A program made the translations under genes and the position numbers. From Lachnospiraceae bacterium (lineage in GTDB: Bacteria > Bacillota > Clostridia > Lachnospirales > Lachnospiraceae), in the NCBI GenBank assembly GCA_028724245.1, contig JAQYDI010000156.1, positions 1 to 36,333 on the forward strand: a stretch of DNA of 36,333 nt. The letters are read 5' to 3'. Position 1 is the stretch's first letter. Each line of letters opens with the position of its first letter. Shown here piece by piece: positions 14,328 to 22,587 of the stretch. The notes beneath the pieces were generated by a model. It had not been told where the DNA came from and ran no database searches. It was given only the letters and a program-made list of their open reading frames with translations.

Positions 14328-16793
14328 ATGGAACTGAATGTTCAGAAAAGAGATGGACAGGTAGCAGAGTTTGAACTTGGCAAGATTCGCGATGCCATTG
14401 AGAAGGCATTTGTGGCAACAAAGAGTTTTTACAATGAGGAGATTCTCAATCTGCTGGCGCTGCGGGTAACCGCTGATTTTCAGAAAAGCATTCGTGACAA
14501 TATGATTTCCGTTGAGGAGATTCAGGACAGTGTGGAGCGCACTCTGGAGCAGGCCGGATACACGGAAGTAGCAAAGGCCTATATTCTTTACAGAAAGCAG
14601 AGAGAGAAGATGCGCAACATGCATTCCGCCATTTTGAATTATAAAGATGTAGTAGACAGTTATCTGAATGTGGCTGACTGGCGTGTCAAAGAGAATTCCA
14701 CGGTTACTTATTCCGTGGGAGGCCTGATCCTCAGTAACTCCGGCGCAATTACGGCCAATTACTGGCTTTCGGAGGTTTATGATGAGGAGATTGCCGAAGC
14801 ACACCGCAATGCTGATATTCACATTCATGATTTATCCATGCTGACCGGTTACTGTGCGGGCTGGTCGCTGAAGCAGCTGATTCAGGAGGGACTGGGCGGC
14901 GTCAGCGGCAAGATTACTTCAGGACCTGCAAAGCATCTTTCCGTGCTCTGCAACCAGATGGTCAATTTCCTTGGAACCATGCAGAATGAATGGGCAGGCG
15001 CGCAGGCATTTTCTTCCTTTGATACTTACCTTGCTCCCTTTGTAAAGGTGGATCACCTGAGCTATGAGCAGGTTCTTCAGTGCATTCAGTCTTTCGTATA
15101 CGGTGTGAATACACCCAGCCGCTGGGGAACACAGGCGCCTTTTACCAATATTACGCTGGACTGGACGGTGCCGGATGATCTGGCAGAGCTTCCTGCCATC
15201 GTAGGCGGCAAAGAGATGGATTTCTGCTACAAGGATTGTAAGGAAGAGATGGCCATGGTCAATAAGGCATTTATTGAGACCATGCTGGAGGGAGATTATA
15301 ATGGACGCGGTTTCCAGTATCCGATTCCCACCTATTCCATTACGAAGGATTTTGACTGGTCCGATACGGAAAACAACCGTCTCCTTTTTGAGATGACAGC
15401 CAAATACGGCACACCGTATTTTTCCAACTATATCAACAGTGATATGCAGCCCAGCGATGTGCGCAGCATGTGCTGCAGACTGCGTCTTGATCTGCGTGAG
15501 CTGCGCAAGAAATCAGGCGGTTTCTTCGGCTCCGGTGAAAGCACCGGGTCAGTAGGCGTTGTAACCATCAATATGCCCCGTATTGCTTATCTGGCTGAGG
15601 ATGAAGCGGATTTCTACAAACGCCTGGATCATCTGATGGATGTTGCGGCAAGATCCCTGAAGATCAAACGGGATGTGATTTCACAGCTTCTGGAGGCGGG
15701 ACTGTATCCCTACACGAAGCATTATCTGGGAAGCTTCAGCAATCATTTTTCCACCATCGGTCTGATCGGTATGAACGAAGCCGGTCTGAATGCAAAATGG
15801 ATCCGTGAAGATATGACTCATGAATCCTGTCAGAAATTTGCACAGGAAGTGCTGGATCATATGCGTGAACGTCTGTCAGATTATCAGGAACAGTACGGTG
15901 ATCTCTATAATCTGGAGGCTACACCTGCTGAATCCACCACTTACCGTCTGGCAAAACATGATAAAGAACGTTACCCCGATATTATTACGGCTGGAGGCAA
16001 AGAGGAGACCCCTTATTATACCAACAGCTCTCATCTGCCTGTGGGATATACTTCGGATATTTTCGATGCGCTGGATATTCAGGACAATCTGCAGACCAGA
16101 TATACATCAGGAACCGTATTCCACGCATTTCTGGGCGAAAAGCTGCCTGACTGGAAGGCTGCTGCCAAGCTGGTGCGTGCCATTGCAGCCAACTATAAAC
16201 TGCCATACTACACGATTTCTCCGACCTATTCAGTATGTAAAAATCACGGATATATCAGCGGGGAAGTGGGAGTCTGCCCGATATGCGGTGAGAAAACAGA
16301 GATTTATTCCCGTATTACAGGATACTATCGTCCTGTACAGAACTGGAATGAAGGAAAGATTCAGGAATTCAAGGACCGCGTCACATACGATGTGAAGAAT
16401 TCCGTTATGAAGAGACCCATTGCAGGCAATGTGGTAACTGTAAGCGGATTTACAGCAGAGGAACAGGCCGTATTGTCTGCGGAAACAGAAGCAGCATCTG
16501 TATGGAAACAGGAAGAGGCTGTAGATATGCAGGAGCAGGTTATGACGGAAGAAAGTGCCGATCATACAGACCGTATGCTTTTCGTAACGGACACCTGTCC
16601 TAACTGCAGGATTGCAAAGAATTTCCTGAAGGGTATGAGTTATCAGGTGATCAATGCCTCCGAGCATCCGGAACTGACAGAACGGTACGGAGTGAGACAG
16701 GCCCCCACGTTGGTTGTACTTGACGAGACAGGCATGCATCGTTTTGCCAATGCTTCCAATATCAAGAAGTATGTGGAGCATGCCGCTGTATAA
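14328..16793 (+). CDS. nrdD: Class III (anaerobic) ribonucleoside-triphosphate reductase with fused C-terminal glutaredoxin-like domain
   Basis: This 821-residue glycyl-radical enzyme makes dNTPs from NTPs in the absence of oxygen. Order of domains: ATP-cone (about 3-90, VQKRDGQVAEFELGKIRDAI), catalytic barrel with IHIHDL and probable catalytic C176 in TGYCAGWSL, and a second cysteine pair in RSMCCRLRLD. A zinc site has C637, H640, C650 and C653 in SVCKNHG and CPICG, and the glycyl radical site is G665 in RITGYYRP. Unusually, after a Q/E-rich linker (about 705-745) the protein continues into a thioredoxin-fold domain (about 746-821) with active site C757-PN-C760 and cis-proline in QAPTLVVL. 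This suggests a built-in dithiol reductant instead of, or beside, formate. GGGAGG is 10 nt before the ATG. Its activase nrdG is at 10524. Confidence 0.95.
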   Translation: MELNVQKRDGQVAEFELGKIRDAIEKAFVATKSFYNEEILNLLALRVTADFQKSIRDNMISVEEIQDSVERTLEQAGYTEVAKAYILYRKQREKMRNMHSAILNYKDVVDSYLNVADWRVKENSTVTYSVGGLILSNSGAITANYWLSEVYDEEIAEAHRNADIHIHDLSMLTGYCAGWSLKQLIQEGLGGVSGKITSGPAKHLSVLCNQMVNFLGTMQNEWAGAQAFSSFDTYLAPFVKVDHLSYEQVLQCIQSFVYGVNTPSRWGTQAPFTNITLDWTVPDDLAELPAIVGGKEMDFCYKDCKEEMAMVNKAFIETMLEGDYNGRGFQYPIPTYSITKDFDWSDTENNRLLFEMTAKYGTPYFSNYINSDMQPSDVRSMCCRLRLDLRELRKKSGGFFGSGESTGSVGVVTINMPRIAYLAEDEADFYKRLDHLMDVAARSLKIKRDVISQLLEAGLYPYTKHYLGSFSNHFSTIGLIGMNEAGLNAKWIREDMTHESCQKFAQEVLDHMRERLSDYQEQYGDLYNLEATPAESTTYRLAKHDKERYPDIITAGGKEETPYYTNSSHLPVGYTSDIFDALDIQDNLQTRYTSGTVFHAFLGEKLPDWKAAAKLVRAIAANYKLPYYTISPTYSVCKNHGYISGEVGVCPICGEKTEIYSRITGYYRPVQNWNEGKIQEFKDRVTYDVKNSVMKRPIAGNVVTVSGFTAEEQAVLSAETEAASVWKQEEAVDMQEQVMTEESADHTDRMLFVTDTCPNCRIAKNFLKGMSYQVINASEHPELTERYGVRQAPTLVVLDETGMHRFANASNIKKYVEHAAV

Positions 16794-16805
16794 TGAATTG
16801 TACAT

Positions 16806-16848
16806 CTGTTCAGAATCGGTCGGTGTTTTCAAAGCCGGTTCTGAACAG
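16806..16848. repeat. Hairpin related to the dispersed repeat ends
   Basis: CTGTTCAGAATCGG (16806-16819) pairs with CCGGTTCTGAACAG (16835-16848) with one wobble. No T-run follows in either direction. The outer CTGTTCAGA matches the terminal inverted repeat of the element at 25499-25635, so this looks like a diverged part of that repeat family located just after nrdD. Confidence 0.5.
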
Positions 16849-16896
16849 AAAAAAGGATATGCACAGAAATAAATGCTGAATCAGCTTCAGAATGTG

Positions 16897-16945
16897 AAAA
16901 AGCACGCTGGATTATCCATGCAATGTGGATAACAGCGTGCTTTTT
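16897..16945. terminator. Bidirectional terminator between nrdD and the phospholipase C-like gene
   Basis: AAAAAGCACGCTG (16897-16909) pairs with CAGCGTGCTTTTT (16933-16945), extended by TTATCCA/TGGATAA (16912-16918/16926-16932). It has T-runs on both strands, so it can stop nrdD and the convergent minus-strand gene. The right flank TTTTTGTGCAAATCTGC is the same as in the repeat at 25601-25617, so the terminator seems built from a repeat copy. Confidence 0.75.
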
Positions 16946-16986
16946 GTGCAAATCTGCCTGACTCGGAACAGCTGCTTATTTTTTAA

Positions 16987-17544
16987 TTATGCACTGAGGG
17001 CGCTGAGTACGCTCTGATTGATGGCAATAATATAACGGCAGTCGCTTTCGATATCGTGAGACGGAAGCGCCAGATATTCCTGATGCTTCTGTTCGATGAA
17101 ACGGATGATATCTTTTGTGCTCATGCGTGATTCCAGTGGTGTATACTGCACGCGAAGGGCTTCTCCGCTTACAAAATACTCTTTCAGACGGAGTTTCAGG
17201 TACTGCTCGTAGCTGCAGTGATCCTTCAGAGACCCCGGATAGATGGAGTTATGAGGATAGGTAAAATAATCTGCTATATAATGAAAAATCTGGCCCAGCG
17301 TGATACAATCACGGCGGTTCAGATACGTATTGACCGTGCGGATCTGGTGCAGGCGGACGCGTTCCATGTACTCCTGGATCAGGGGAAGCGTACTTTCAAT
17401 ATTATGCCTTGTTGTAATAAAAGAGGGGCGGCAGTCCGGCAGAATACTTCCGGCGTAGAAAAAGTAACGGTGAGATGCTAAAAGTTCTCTGCTTTTATCA
17501 GCGGTTAAAAATCGAGCAAGGCCGATGTGTGATTTCTTTCTCAT
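16987..17544 (-). CDS. Zinc-dependent phospholipase C-like family protein
   Basis: This 185-residue protein has histidines and aspartates spaced as in the bacterial zinc-dependent phospholipase C/S1-P1-like fold: SHIGLARFL near the start, SHRYFFYAGSILPD, TTRHN and GQIFHYIADYFTYPHN. It has no signal peptide, so it is probably cytoplasmic, unlike clostridial alpha-toxins; no toxin function is implied. The start at ATG 17544 is chosen because AAGGAG lies 10 nt upstream and family members begin MRKKSH; an upstream ATG at 17574 has no site. Physiological substrate is unknown. It converges on nrdD with a shared terminator. Confidence 0.75.
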   Translation of the reverse strand: MRKKSHIGLARFLTADKSRELLASHRYFFYAGSILPDCRPSFITTRHNIESTLPLIQEYMERVRLHQIRTVNTYLNRRDCITLGQIFHYIADYFTYPHNSIYPGSLKDHCSYEQYLKLRLKEYFVSGEALRVQYTPLESRMSTKDIIRFIEQKHQEYLALPSHDIESDCRYIIAINQSVLSALSA

Positions 17545-17753
17545 AAGGGGTGATCTCCTTGTAATGTCCGGCATGCTTTGTGAAAGCAGACCGGATGTTA
17601 GTGCCTGTTAACCGTTTCCTTTTAAAGATTATCACAGGTTTGTAAAAATTAATAGTGGCATATTCTATAAAATATGAAAAATGTTTTTATCATTTCTGTG
17701 AAAAATCCATATACTGTTCAGAAGCAGATTGGTTTTTCAGGAAGGGAAGAGAC

Positions 17754-19487
17754 ATGTATTTTCCGGAATTTGAAAATGTACTGAATGTGAGTCTGAATGT
17801 ACCCGAGGAGGAGAGGATGCGCTCGGAGATCCTGAATACGGGGTATTCTCCGCAGGAAAACACCTGGGAACTGGTGGTGCGCTGTTCCGTTTATCCGGAA
17901 TCGTTTCTGGAAATGCACCCGGAGGTTGTTTTCAGGCTTCTGACAGGAAATTATATCATCATGAGGGTGCCGGAACGTCTTCTGGGGGAGCTGGCGCAGA
18001 CCCCCGGGGTCATTTATATTGAAATTCCGAAACGGTTGTATATGGGAAACGGGGCGGGACATTTTTCGGCTGCTCAGGTGGACAGTGTGCAGGTTTCCGG
18101 GATTCCGCTGCTTAAGGAGCGTCTGGGAATCAATCTGACAGGGCGGGGCGTGCTGGTGGGAATCGCAGATTCGGGCATTGATATTTTTCATCAGGCTTTC
18201 CGAAAACAGGACGGAAGCACCAGAATCGCTGCCCTGTGGGATCAGGCATCAGGAGAATATACAAAAGAGGAAATCAATGCCTTTCTTGAAGGGAATTACA
18301 GCGGGCCGCTGCCGTCTGCTTTTCGCGATCTTTCAGGGCACGGTACGGCTGTGGCCGGCATTGCGGCGGGCAGCAGAGTGGAGGAGAGCGGTATGATCGC
18401 GGAGGGATATGCGCCGGAATCGGAACTGGTGGTGGTGCGTCTTGGACAGAGCGGCAGTGACGATTATGTGAAAACCACACAGCTGATGCAGGCGGTTGAT
18501 TATCTGGTGAAGAAAGCATCGGAGCTTGGCAGGCCCATGGCCATTAATCTGAGCATCGGAAACAATTACGGTTCACACAGCGGCAGAAGTCTTTTGTCCA
18601 CCTATCTGACGGAAACTGCACTGTCGGAGCGCCTGACAATCTGCGTCGGCAGCGGCAATGAAGCGGGAAAATCCATTCACACCTCTGTAAGGCTTGGTGA
18701 TATGCCTTATGAAATCCTGCTGCCTGTGGCCCGCCTCCAGCCTTCTTTCAGTATCCAGCTCTGGAAAAATTACGCTGATATCTGTCAGATACAGCTGATT
18801 TCTCCCTCCGGAGAAATGTTCCGCGTTTATTATGATGCGGATATTCTGGCTGCAGAAAATCCTGTCCGCAGGTACCGCAGCGGGCGGACGCAGATCGTGA
18901 TCTATAACGGGCTGCCGTCTCCCTATCAGCCGCTGCAGGAAATCTTCATGGATCTGATCCCGGCGGACCAGTTTGTGGACAGCGGAAACTGGCGGATCCA
19001 GATTATGCCGGTTCGCATCGTATCGGGGAATATGGAGCTGTGGCTTCCGGCGGGAAATATACTGAATCAGGGAACCGGTTTTGCTGTACCCGGTCAGCAG
19101 CACACATTGACTGTTCCTTCTGCATCGGAGCGTGTCATTACTGTGGGGGCTTATGATTCCCGGACACAGACATATGCCTCATTCTCCGGGCGCGGATTTA
19201 CGGCATTTACCAATCAGGTAAAACCGGATCTGGCTGCTCCGGGGGTGGATGTTCTGGCACCCAGAGCGGGAGGCGGTACATTGGAATATGCGGGCTTTAC
19301 GGGGACTTCATTTGCATCGCCGGCAGTTGCAGGAGCAGCGGCGCTTCTGATGCAGTGGGGAATTGTGGAAGGAAATGATCCGTGGCTCTACGGGGAGCGT
19401 CTGAAAAGCTGGTTTCACCGCAATGCAAGGCAGCTTCCGGCCTTTCAGACCTATCCCAATGCCTATATCGGCTACGGAGTGCTGTAG
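17754..19487 (+). CDS. S8 (subtilisin-like) serine peptidase
   Basis: The peptidase is 577 residues from ATG 17754, which follows GGAAGG by 8 nt; an open frame extends upstream to 17655 but without a ribosome site. The catalytic triad is complete: D139 in GIADSGID, H196 in SGHGTAVAG, S519 in GTSFASP, with oxyanion N302 in GSGNEAG. About 200 residues are inserted between the oxyanion region and the serine, a beta-rich insertion typical of the clostridial Csp/germination-type and related S8 proteins. No signal peptide is visible; the first 110 residues may be a propeptide or an inhibitory domain. Roles could be intracellular protein turnover or spore germination (Csp-like). Single gene, followed by a convergent cassette. 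Confidence 0.88.
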   Translation: MYFPEFENVLNVSLNVPEEERMRSEILNTGYSPQENTWELVVRCSVYPESFLEMHPEVVFRLLTGNYIIMRVPERLLGELAQTPGVIYIEIPKRLYMGNGAGHFSAAQVDSVQVSGIPLLKERLGINLTGRGVLVGIADSGIDIFHQAFRKQDGSTRIAALWDQASGEYTKEEINAFLEGNYSGPLPSAFRDLSGHGTAVAGIAAGSRVEESGMIAEGYAPESELVVVRLGQSGSDDYVKTTQLMQAVDYLVKKASELGRPMAINLSIGNNYGSHSGRSLLSTYLTETALSERLTICVGSGNEAGKSIHTSVRLGDMPYEILLPVARLQPSFSIQLWKNYADICQIQLISPSGEMFRVYYDADILAAENPVRRYRSGRTQIVIYNGLPSPYQPLQEIFMDLIPADQFVDSGNWRIQIMPVRIVSGNMELWLPAGNILNQGTGFAVPGQQHTLTVPSASERVITVGAYDSRTQTYASFSGRGFTAFTNQVKPDLAAPGVDVLAPRAGGGTLEYAGFTGTSFASPAVAGAAALLMQWGIVEGNDPWLYGERLKSWFHRNARQLPAFQTYPNAYIGYGVL

Positions 19488-19548
19488 AACCGATTGGAAT
19501 TGTGTGTTTATAATGTTTTATTGATACCTGTTTGACTTAAGCTGCTGG

Positions 19549-20631
19549 TTACAGATGTTCTTCCTCGACAATCTGAACCGCACGGCGGATACCCTCCTTC
19601 AGATCAATGTGAGGCTTCCAGCCAAGCTCCCGAAGTCTTGTGCTGTCGAGTATTTCCGGTGTGGAAGTGAAGGACAAAGCAGGCTCTGCTTCATCTTCCT
19701 TATTGGCAAATGCCAGCTTCAGATTACGGTCGGGGAAAACGCTTACAGCTGTTCTGGCGAAATTACGGATAGTCGTGTCAGATGCCGTATTGGCGATATT
19801 GTAAGGGGCAACATCTTTTCCGCACAGAAGAATCATGAAAAGCGCGCTTGCCGTATCGGTTACATAACAGAAAGAACGGAAAGCGGCACCGTTGCTCTTA
19901 AGCAGAATATCCTGTCCCCGCACAACGTTGGCGATAAACTGTGCCCATACGCGGTCATCGTTCAGGGAAGCAGGCCCGTAAATATAACTGGGGCGTGCAA
20001 TTTTAATTGACATGCCATACTGTTTGTGATAGCTTGCACAGATAGTTTCGGCCACACGCTTGCCCATGGCATAACAGTTTTTATAAGAAGTATGATCCAG
20101 ATATCCTGTGGTTTCCTCTTTCAGACAGTCGGAGCCGTCGGTAACAGAACCGTAGGTTTTCAGACTGGAAATAAACAGGGAAGCCTCGCTTTGGCACCGT
20201 TTTGCGTATTCCAGAACCTTGATGGTGCCTTCTACGTTGGCGCTGATGGTGCCTACGGGATCATTTTCAAAGTGCCATGCGCTGGCCTGGCTGGCAGCAT
20301 GGATGACAAAATCGGATTTTTCTTCAATGGTAATATCCTGACAAACATCCTGAGTGATCAGGGAAAAATCACCGCGCTCCAGAACGGCACCGTATTTTTT
20401 CGCAGCTTTTTCATAATTTCTGACGAGACCGATGATACGGATGCCCATATTGTCACGATCATTGACTGCAAGCATGGCGAGAACCATGTAATAACTGATA
20501 AATCCGCCGGCACCGGTCAGAAAAACAGTCTTGTTTTTCATCTTTTCCCAGGGAATTGGCTGGTCCAGGATAGACAGGACATCTTCATAAACGTGACTGC
20601 TTACCAGATCACAAACAGGACTATACTTCAT
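19549..20631 (-). CDS. NAD-dependent epimerase/dehydratase (extended SDR)
   Basis: The protein is 360 residues from ATG 20631. AGGAG 7 nt upstream lies inside the cytidylyltransferase gene, whose stop overlaps this start by 11 bp, so translation is coupled. The Rossmann motif is GAGGFIS (40-46) and the catalytic pair is Y187/K191 in YAMGK. Further marks are SSLKTYG, PSYIYGP and a C-terminal DSTRLRELGWKP, as in nucleotide-sugar epimerases, dehydratases and UDP-glucuronate decarboxylases. The first 33 residues precede the fold, a small N-terminal extension. With IspD/TarI-like and LicD-like partners it may make or modify the sugar or polyol that becomes CDP-linked. The exact reaction cannot be read from sequence. 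Confidence 0.85.
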   Translation of the reverse strand: MKYSPVCDLVSSHVYEDVLSILDQPIPWEKMKNKTVFLTGAGGFISYYMVLAMLAVNDRDNMGIRIIGLVRNYEKAAKKYGAVLERGDFSLITQDVCQDITIEEKSDFVIHAASQASAWHFENDPVGTISANVEGTIKVLEYAKRCQSEASLFISSLKTYGSVTDGSDCLKEETTGYLDHTSYKNCYAMGKRVAETICASYHKQYGMSIKIARPSYIYGPASLNDDRVWAQFIANVVRGQDILLKSNGAAFRSFCYVTDTASALFMILLCGKDVAPYNIANTASDTTIRNFARTAVSVFPDRNLKLAFANKEDEAEPALSFTSTPEILDSTRLRELGWKPHIDLKEGIRRAVQIVEEEHL

Positions 20632-21358
20632 ATTTAAACTCCTCCTGAGCAAAACGTCTGTAGTGCTGATAATAATAGTGGGAACGCAGCGTGTACAGAT
20701 CTTCAGGTGTTGTTACTTTGATATTCTGGCGTTCACCGATAAAAATATGCACGGTTTCTCCCAGTTCGATCAACAGTTCACTGGAAGAAGTGGGATTTGT
20801 AATGCAGCGTTTTTCAGCTTCTTCGTGTGCCCACAGGATCTTTTCGAATGTAAAGCCCTGAGGCGCCTGTGTAATGAACATCTCGCTTCTGGGATAATTT
20901 TTACAGCAATGGATTCCATCCTGACTTTCCAGAACGGAATCGATACTGGGAGTAACAGGAACCGCACTGCCGTATTCCCTCGTTTCACGGATGCAGTTGG
21001 AAACCAGTTCACCGGTGATCATCGGGCGTACACCGTCACAGATCAGGACAAGGTCATCCGGCCGGGCACCTTCTGCAGCTGCCATAAGTCCGTTGTGGAT
21101 CGATTCATATCCATTGGAACCGCCGGGTACGATTGCTTCTACTTTTTTAATTCCATACTGATCAATCTGTTCCTTCAGCACATCGATCCAGCTTTCCAGA
21201 CAGGAAATGCAGATTTTATCAATTTCAGGATGCTGGGAAAAGACTTCAAGAGTACGGATAATGATTGGTTTTCCGTCTACTTCAATAAACTGCTTGGGAA
21301 TGTCGGCGGATTTCATTCTGGCGCCGACACCGCCTGCAAAAATAACTGCTGCTACCAT
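20621..21358 (-). CDS. IspD/TarI-type cytidylyltransferase
   Basis: The enzyme is 245 residues from ATG 21358, which has AGGAGG 6 nt upstream; the longer frame to 21394 overlaps the LicD gene and has no site. It transfers CMP from CTP to a polyol phosphate. N-terminal nucleotide loop: VIFAGGVGARM, then IPKQFIEVDGKPIIIRT. Further motifs: LICDGVRPMI (usually HDGVRP) and TQAPQGF. PKQFxxxxGKPIIxxT together with the LicD neighbour is closer to TarI (D-ribitol-5-phosphate cytidylyltransferase) than to IspD of the isoprenoid pathway, but the two are close relatives and I cannot exclude IspD. It is the middle gene of a three-gene cassette. Confidence 0.85.
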   Translation of the reverse strand: MVAAVIFAGGVGARMKSADIPKQFIEVDGKPIIIRTLEVFSQHPEIDKICISCLESWIDVLKEQIDQYGIKKVEAIVPGGSNGYESIHNGLMAAAEGARPDDLVLICDGVRPMITGELVSNCIRETREYGSAVPVTPSIDSVLESQDGIHCCKNYPRSEMFITQAPQGFTFEKILWAHEEAEKRCITNPTSSSELLIELGETVHIFIGERQNIKVTTPEDLYTLRSHYYYQHYRRFAQEEFKYEV

Positions 21359-21374
21359 AATTGTCCTCCTGATG

Positions 21375-22280
21375 TTAAAGTTTTGAATTATCATATCTGA
21401 TGACGCTGTGCTTCAGCCGGTCTGCTTCCGGCGGAATCCGCATGAAATCTCCATACAGTTTACGAAGATAAGGTGTGGGATGGCACAGGGTTTTCAGCCG
21501 GGTATCTTCGAAGCGGATCTTCCGGGAAGGGAAGAACCACCTGCGCTCATAAGTTTCACCGCGGGCATGGCGGATGCCGCTGGGAATCATCACATACTGC
21601 GTGGTATCATCTCTGCACAGGGAAATGGCGGACTCCGTAATCAGCATCCAGCGTCTGAGCGGCAGAAAAGAAAAACAGAGCCCGATAAAACTTTTTACCC
21701 GCAGGGCCCGGCAGGTCTGTTTATCCTGCCCGACATACTTCAGCAATCTGGGAAGCTTGCCCCGCATGCGGACACAGGAGCAGATCAGCAGAAGGCCGTC
21801 GCAGAGACACTGATGCAGTGTACGCAGAATAGGGTTATTGTAAGTGTTGTCCACCGGGAAAATATCGATGAACATACCGGCCTTATCCGGTTCGGTTTCA
21901 TATATTTCTTCGAAACAGGTTCCTTTTTTACGCACCTTTGAGAAGTGCAGATCGTACTGATCGTCTATACGGATATTCTGTACCCAGTAATCGGAAGCAC
22001 ATTCTTCTGAAAACAGTGTGACAAACCGGTCATAATCGGCTCTGGGCATACAGATATCCATATCATCGTCCCACGGAATAAATCCTTTGTGGCGGACAGC
22101 GCCGAGGCAGGAACCGCCGCAAAGAGCGTAGGTCAGATGATGCTTCTGACAGAAATCATCGATATCCTGGATCATGCCTTTCAGAGTATGCTGAATCTGT
22201 TTCAGATCAGAATCTGAAATCTCATACATATCTTTATTGGCATCTACAGTTTTTCTGATATTTTTATAGGTTTCCAGCAA
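21375..22280 (-). CDS. LicD-family phosphotransferase
   Basis: The best start is TTG at 22280, 8 nt after AAAGGAG; the ATG at 22298 lies before that site, and its own upstream region has none. The protein is 301 residues. The LicD/FKTN signature is LCGGSCLGAVRHKGFIPWDDDMD, whose metal-binding aspartates are at about 70-75 (WDDDMD), followed by RADYDRF. Further on, GMFIDIFPVD is also typical. LicD enzymes transfer phosphocholine, and their animal relatives FKTN/FKRP transfer ribitol phosphate from CDP-ribitol, onto glycans. There is no signal peptide. First gene of the cassette, 16 bp before the cytidylyltransferase, with a promoter at 22352-22379. Confidence 0.88.
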   Translation of the reverse strand: MLETYKNIRKTVDANKDMYEISDSDLKQIQHTLKGMIQDIDDFCQKHHLTYALCGGSCLGAVRHKGFIPWDDDMDICMPRADYDRFVTLFSEECASDYWVQNIRIDDQYDLHFSKVRKKGTCFEEIYETEPDKAGMFIDIFPVDNTYNNPILRTLHQCLCDGLLLICSCVRMRGKLPRLLKYVGQDKQTCRALRVKSFIGLCFSFLPLRRWMLITESAISLCRDDTTQYVMIPSGIRHARGETYERRWFFPSRKIRFEDTRLKTLCHPTPYLRKLYGDFMRIPPEADRLKHSVIRYDNSKL

Positions 22281-22328
22281 TGAAATATCTCCTTTCATTG
22301 TTTTGAAAAATGAAATATACGCATGTAT

Positions 22329-22379
22329 TTGACATGGGCATAATTTGTTTTATTATAACACTTTACGGAAAACTTACAA
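22329..22379. promoter_or_regulatory. Overlapping divergent promoters sharing one -10 site
   Basis: Minus strand: TTGTAA (22374-22379), 16-bp spacer, TATAAT (22352-22357), for the LicD cassette. Plus strand: TTGACA (22329-22334), 17-18 bp, then ATTATA/TTATAA (22352-22358), which would give a leader of about 220 nt for the methyltransferase gene. The two polymerases would compete for the same DNA. The gap 22281-22587 otherwise holds only the hairpin at 22534-22568. Confidence 0.6.
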
Positions 22380-22533
22380 TGTTTTTTCAGGAATTTCTAT
22401 TTGGCAGGAATGATTCAGCGGGGAAAACAGTGGAAAGTTCGTCTCTTCTTTTACCCAATTACAGAAAAAAGGTGACAAAACATAAAAAATAATGTAATCT
22501 GTAAACGGAAAAACAGTAAAAGAATCAGACGGA

Positions 22534-22568
22534 CAGCAGAACAGGAGCGGTAATTTCCTGTTTTGCTG
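22534..22568 (+). promoter_or_regulatory. Hairpin before the methyltransferase ribosome site
   Basis: CAGCAGAACAGGA (22534-22546) pairs with TCCTGTTTTGCTG (22556-22568), 12 Watson-Crick pairs and one wobble, 9-nt loop. It is followed by CAGTATTAAGGA, so the ribosome site AAGGA (22576-22580) lies 8 nt beyond it. There is no T-run. It could limit or protect translation initiation. Confidence 0.45.
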
Positions 22569-22587
22569 CAGTATTAAGGAAAAATTT

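Noticed and set aside
16987-17544. Alpha-toxin-like secreted phospholipase
   Set aside because: No signal peptide and no C-terminal membrane-binding domain; only the zinc-site layout is shared.
22310-22492. 60-codon frame between the divergent promoters
   Set aside because: Starts inside the minus-strand cassette leader, has no ribosome site and lies over promoter elements.
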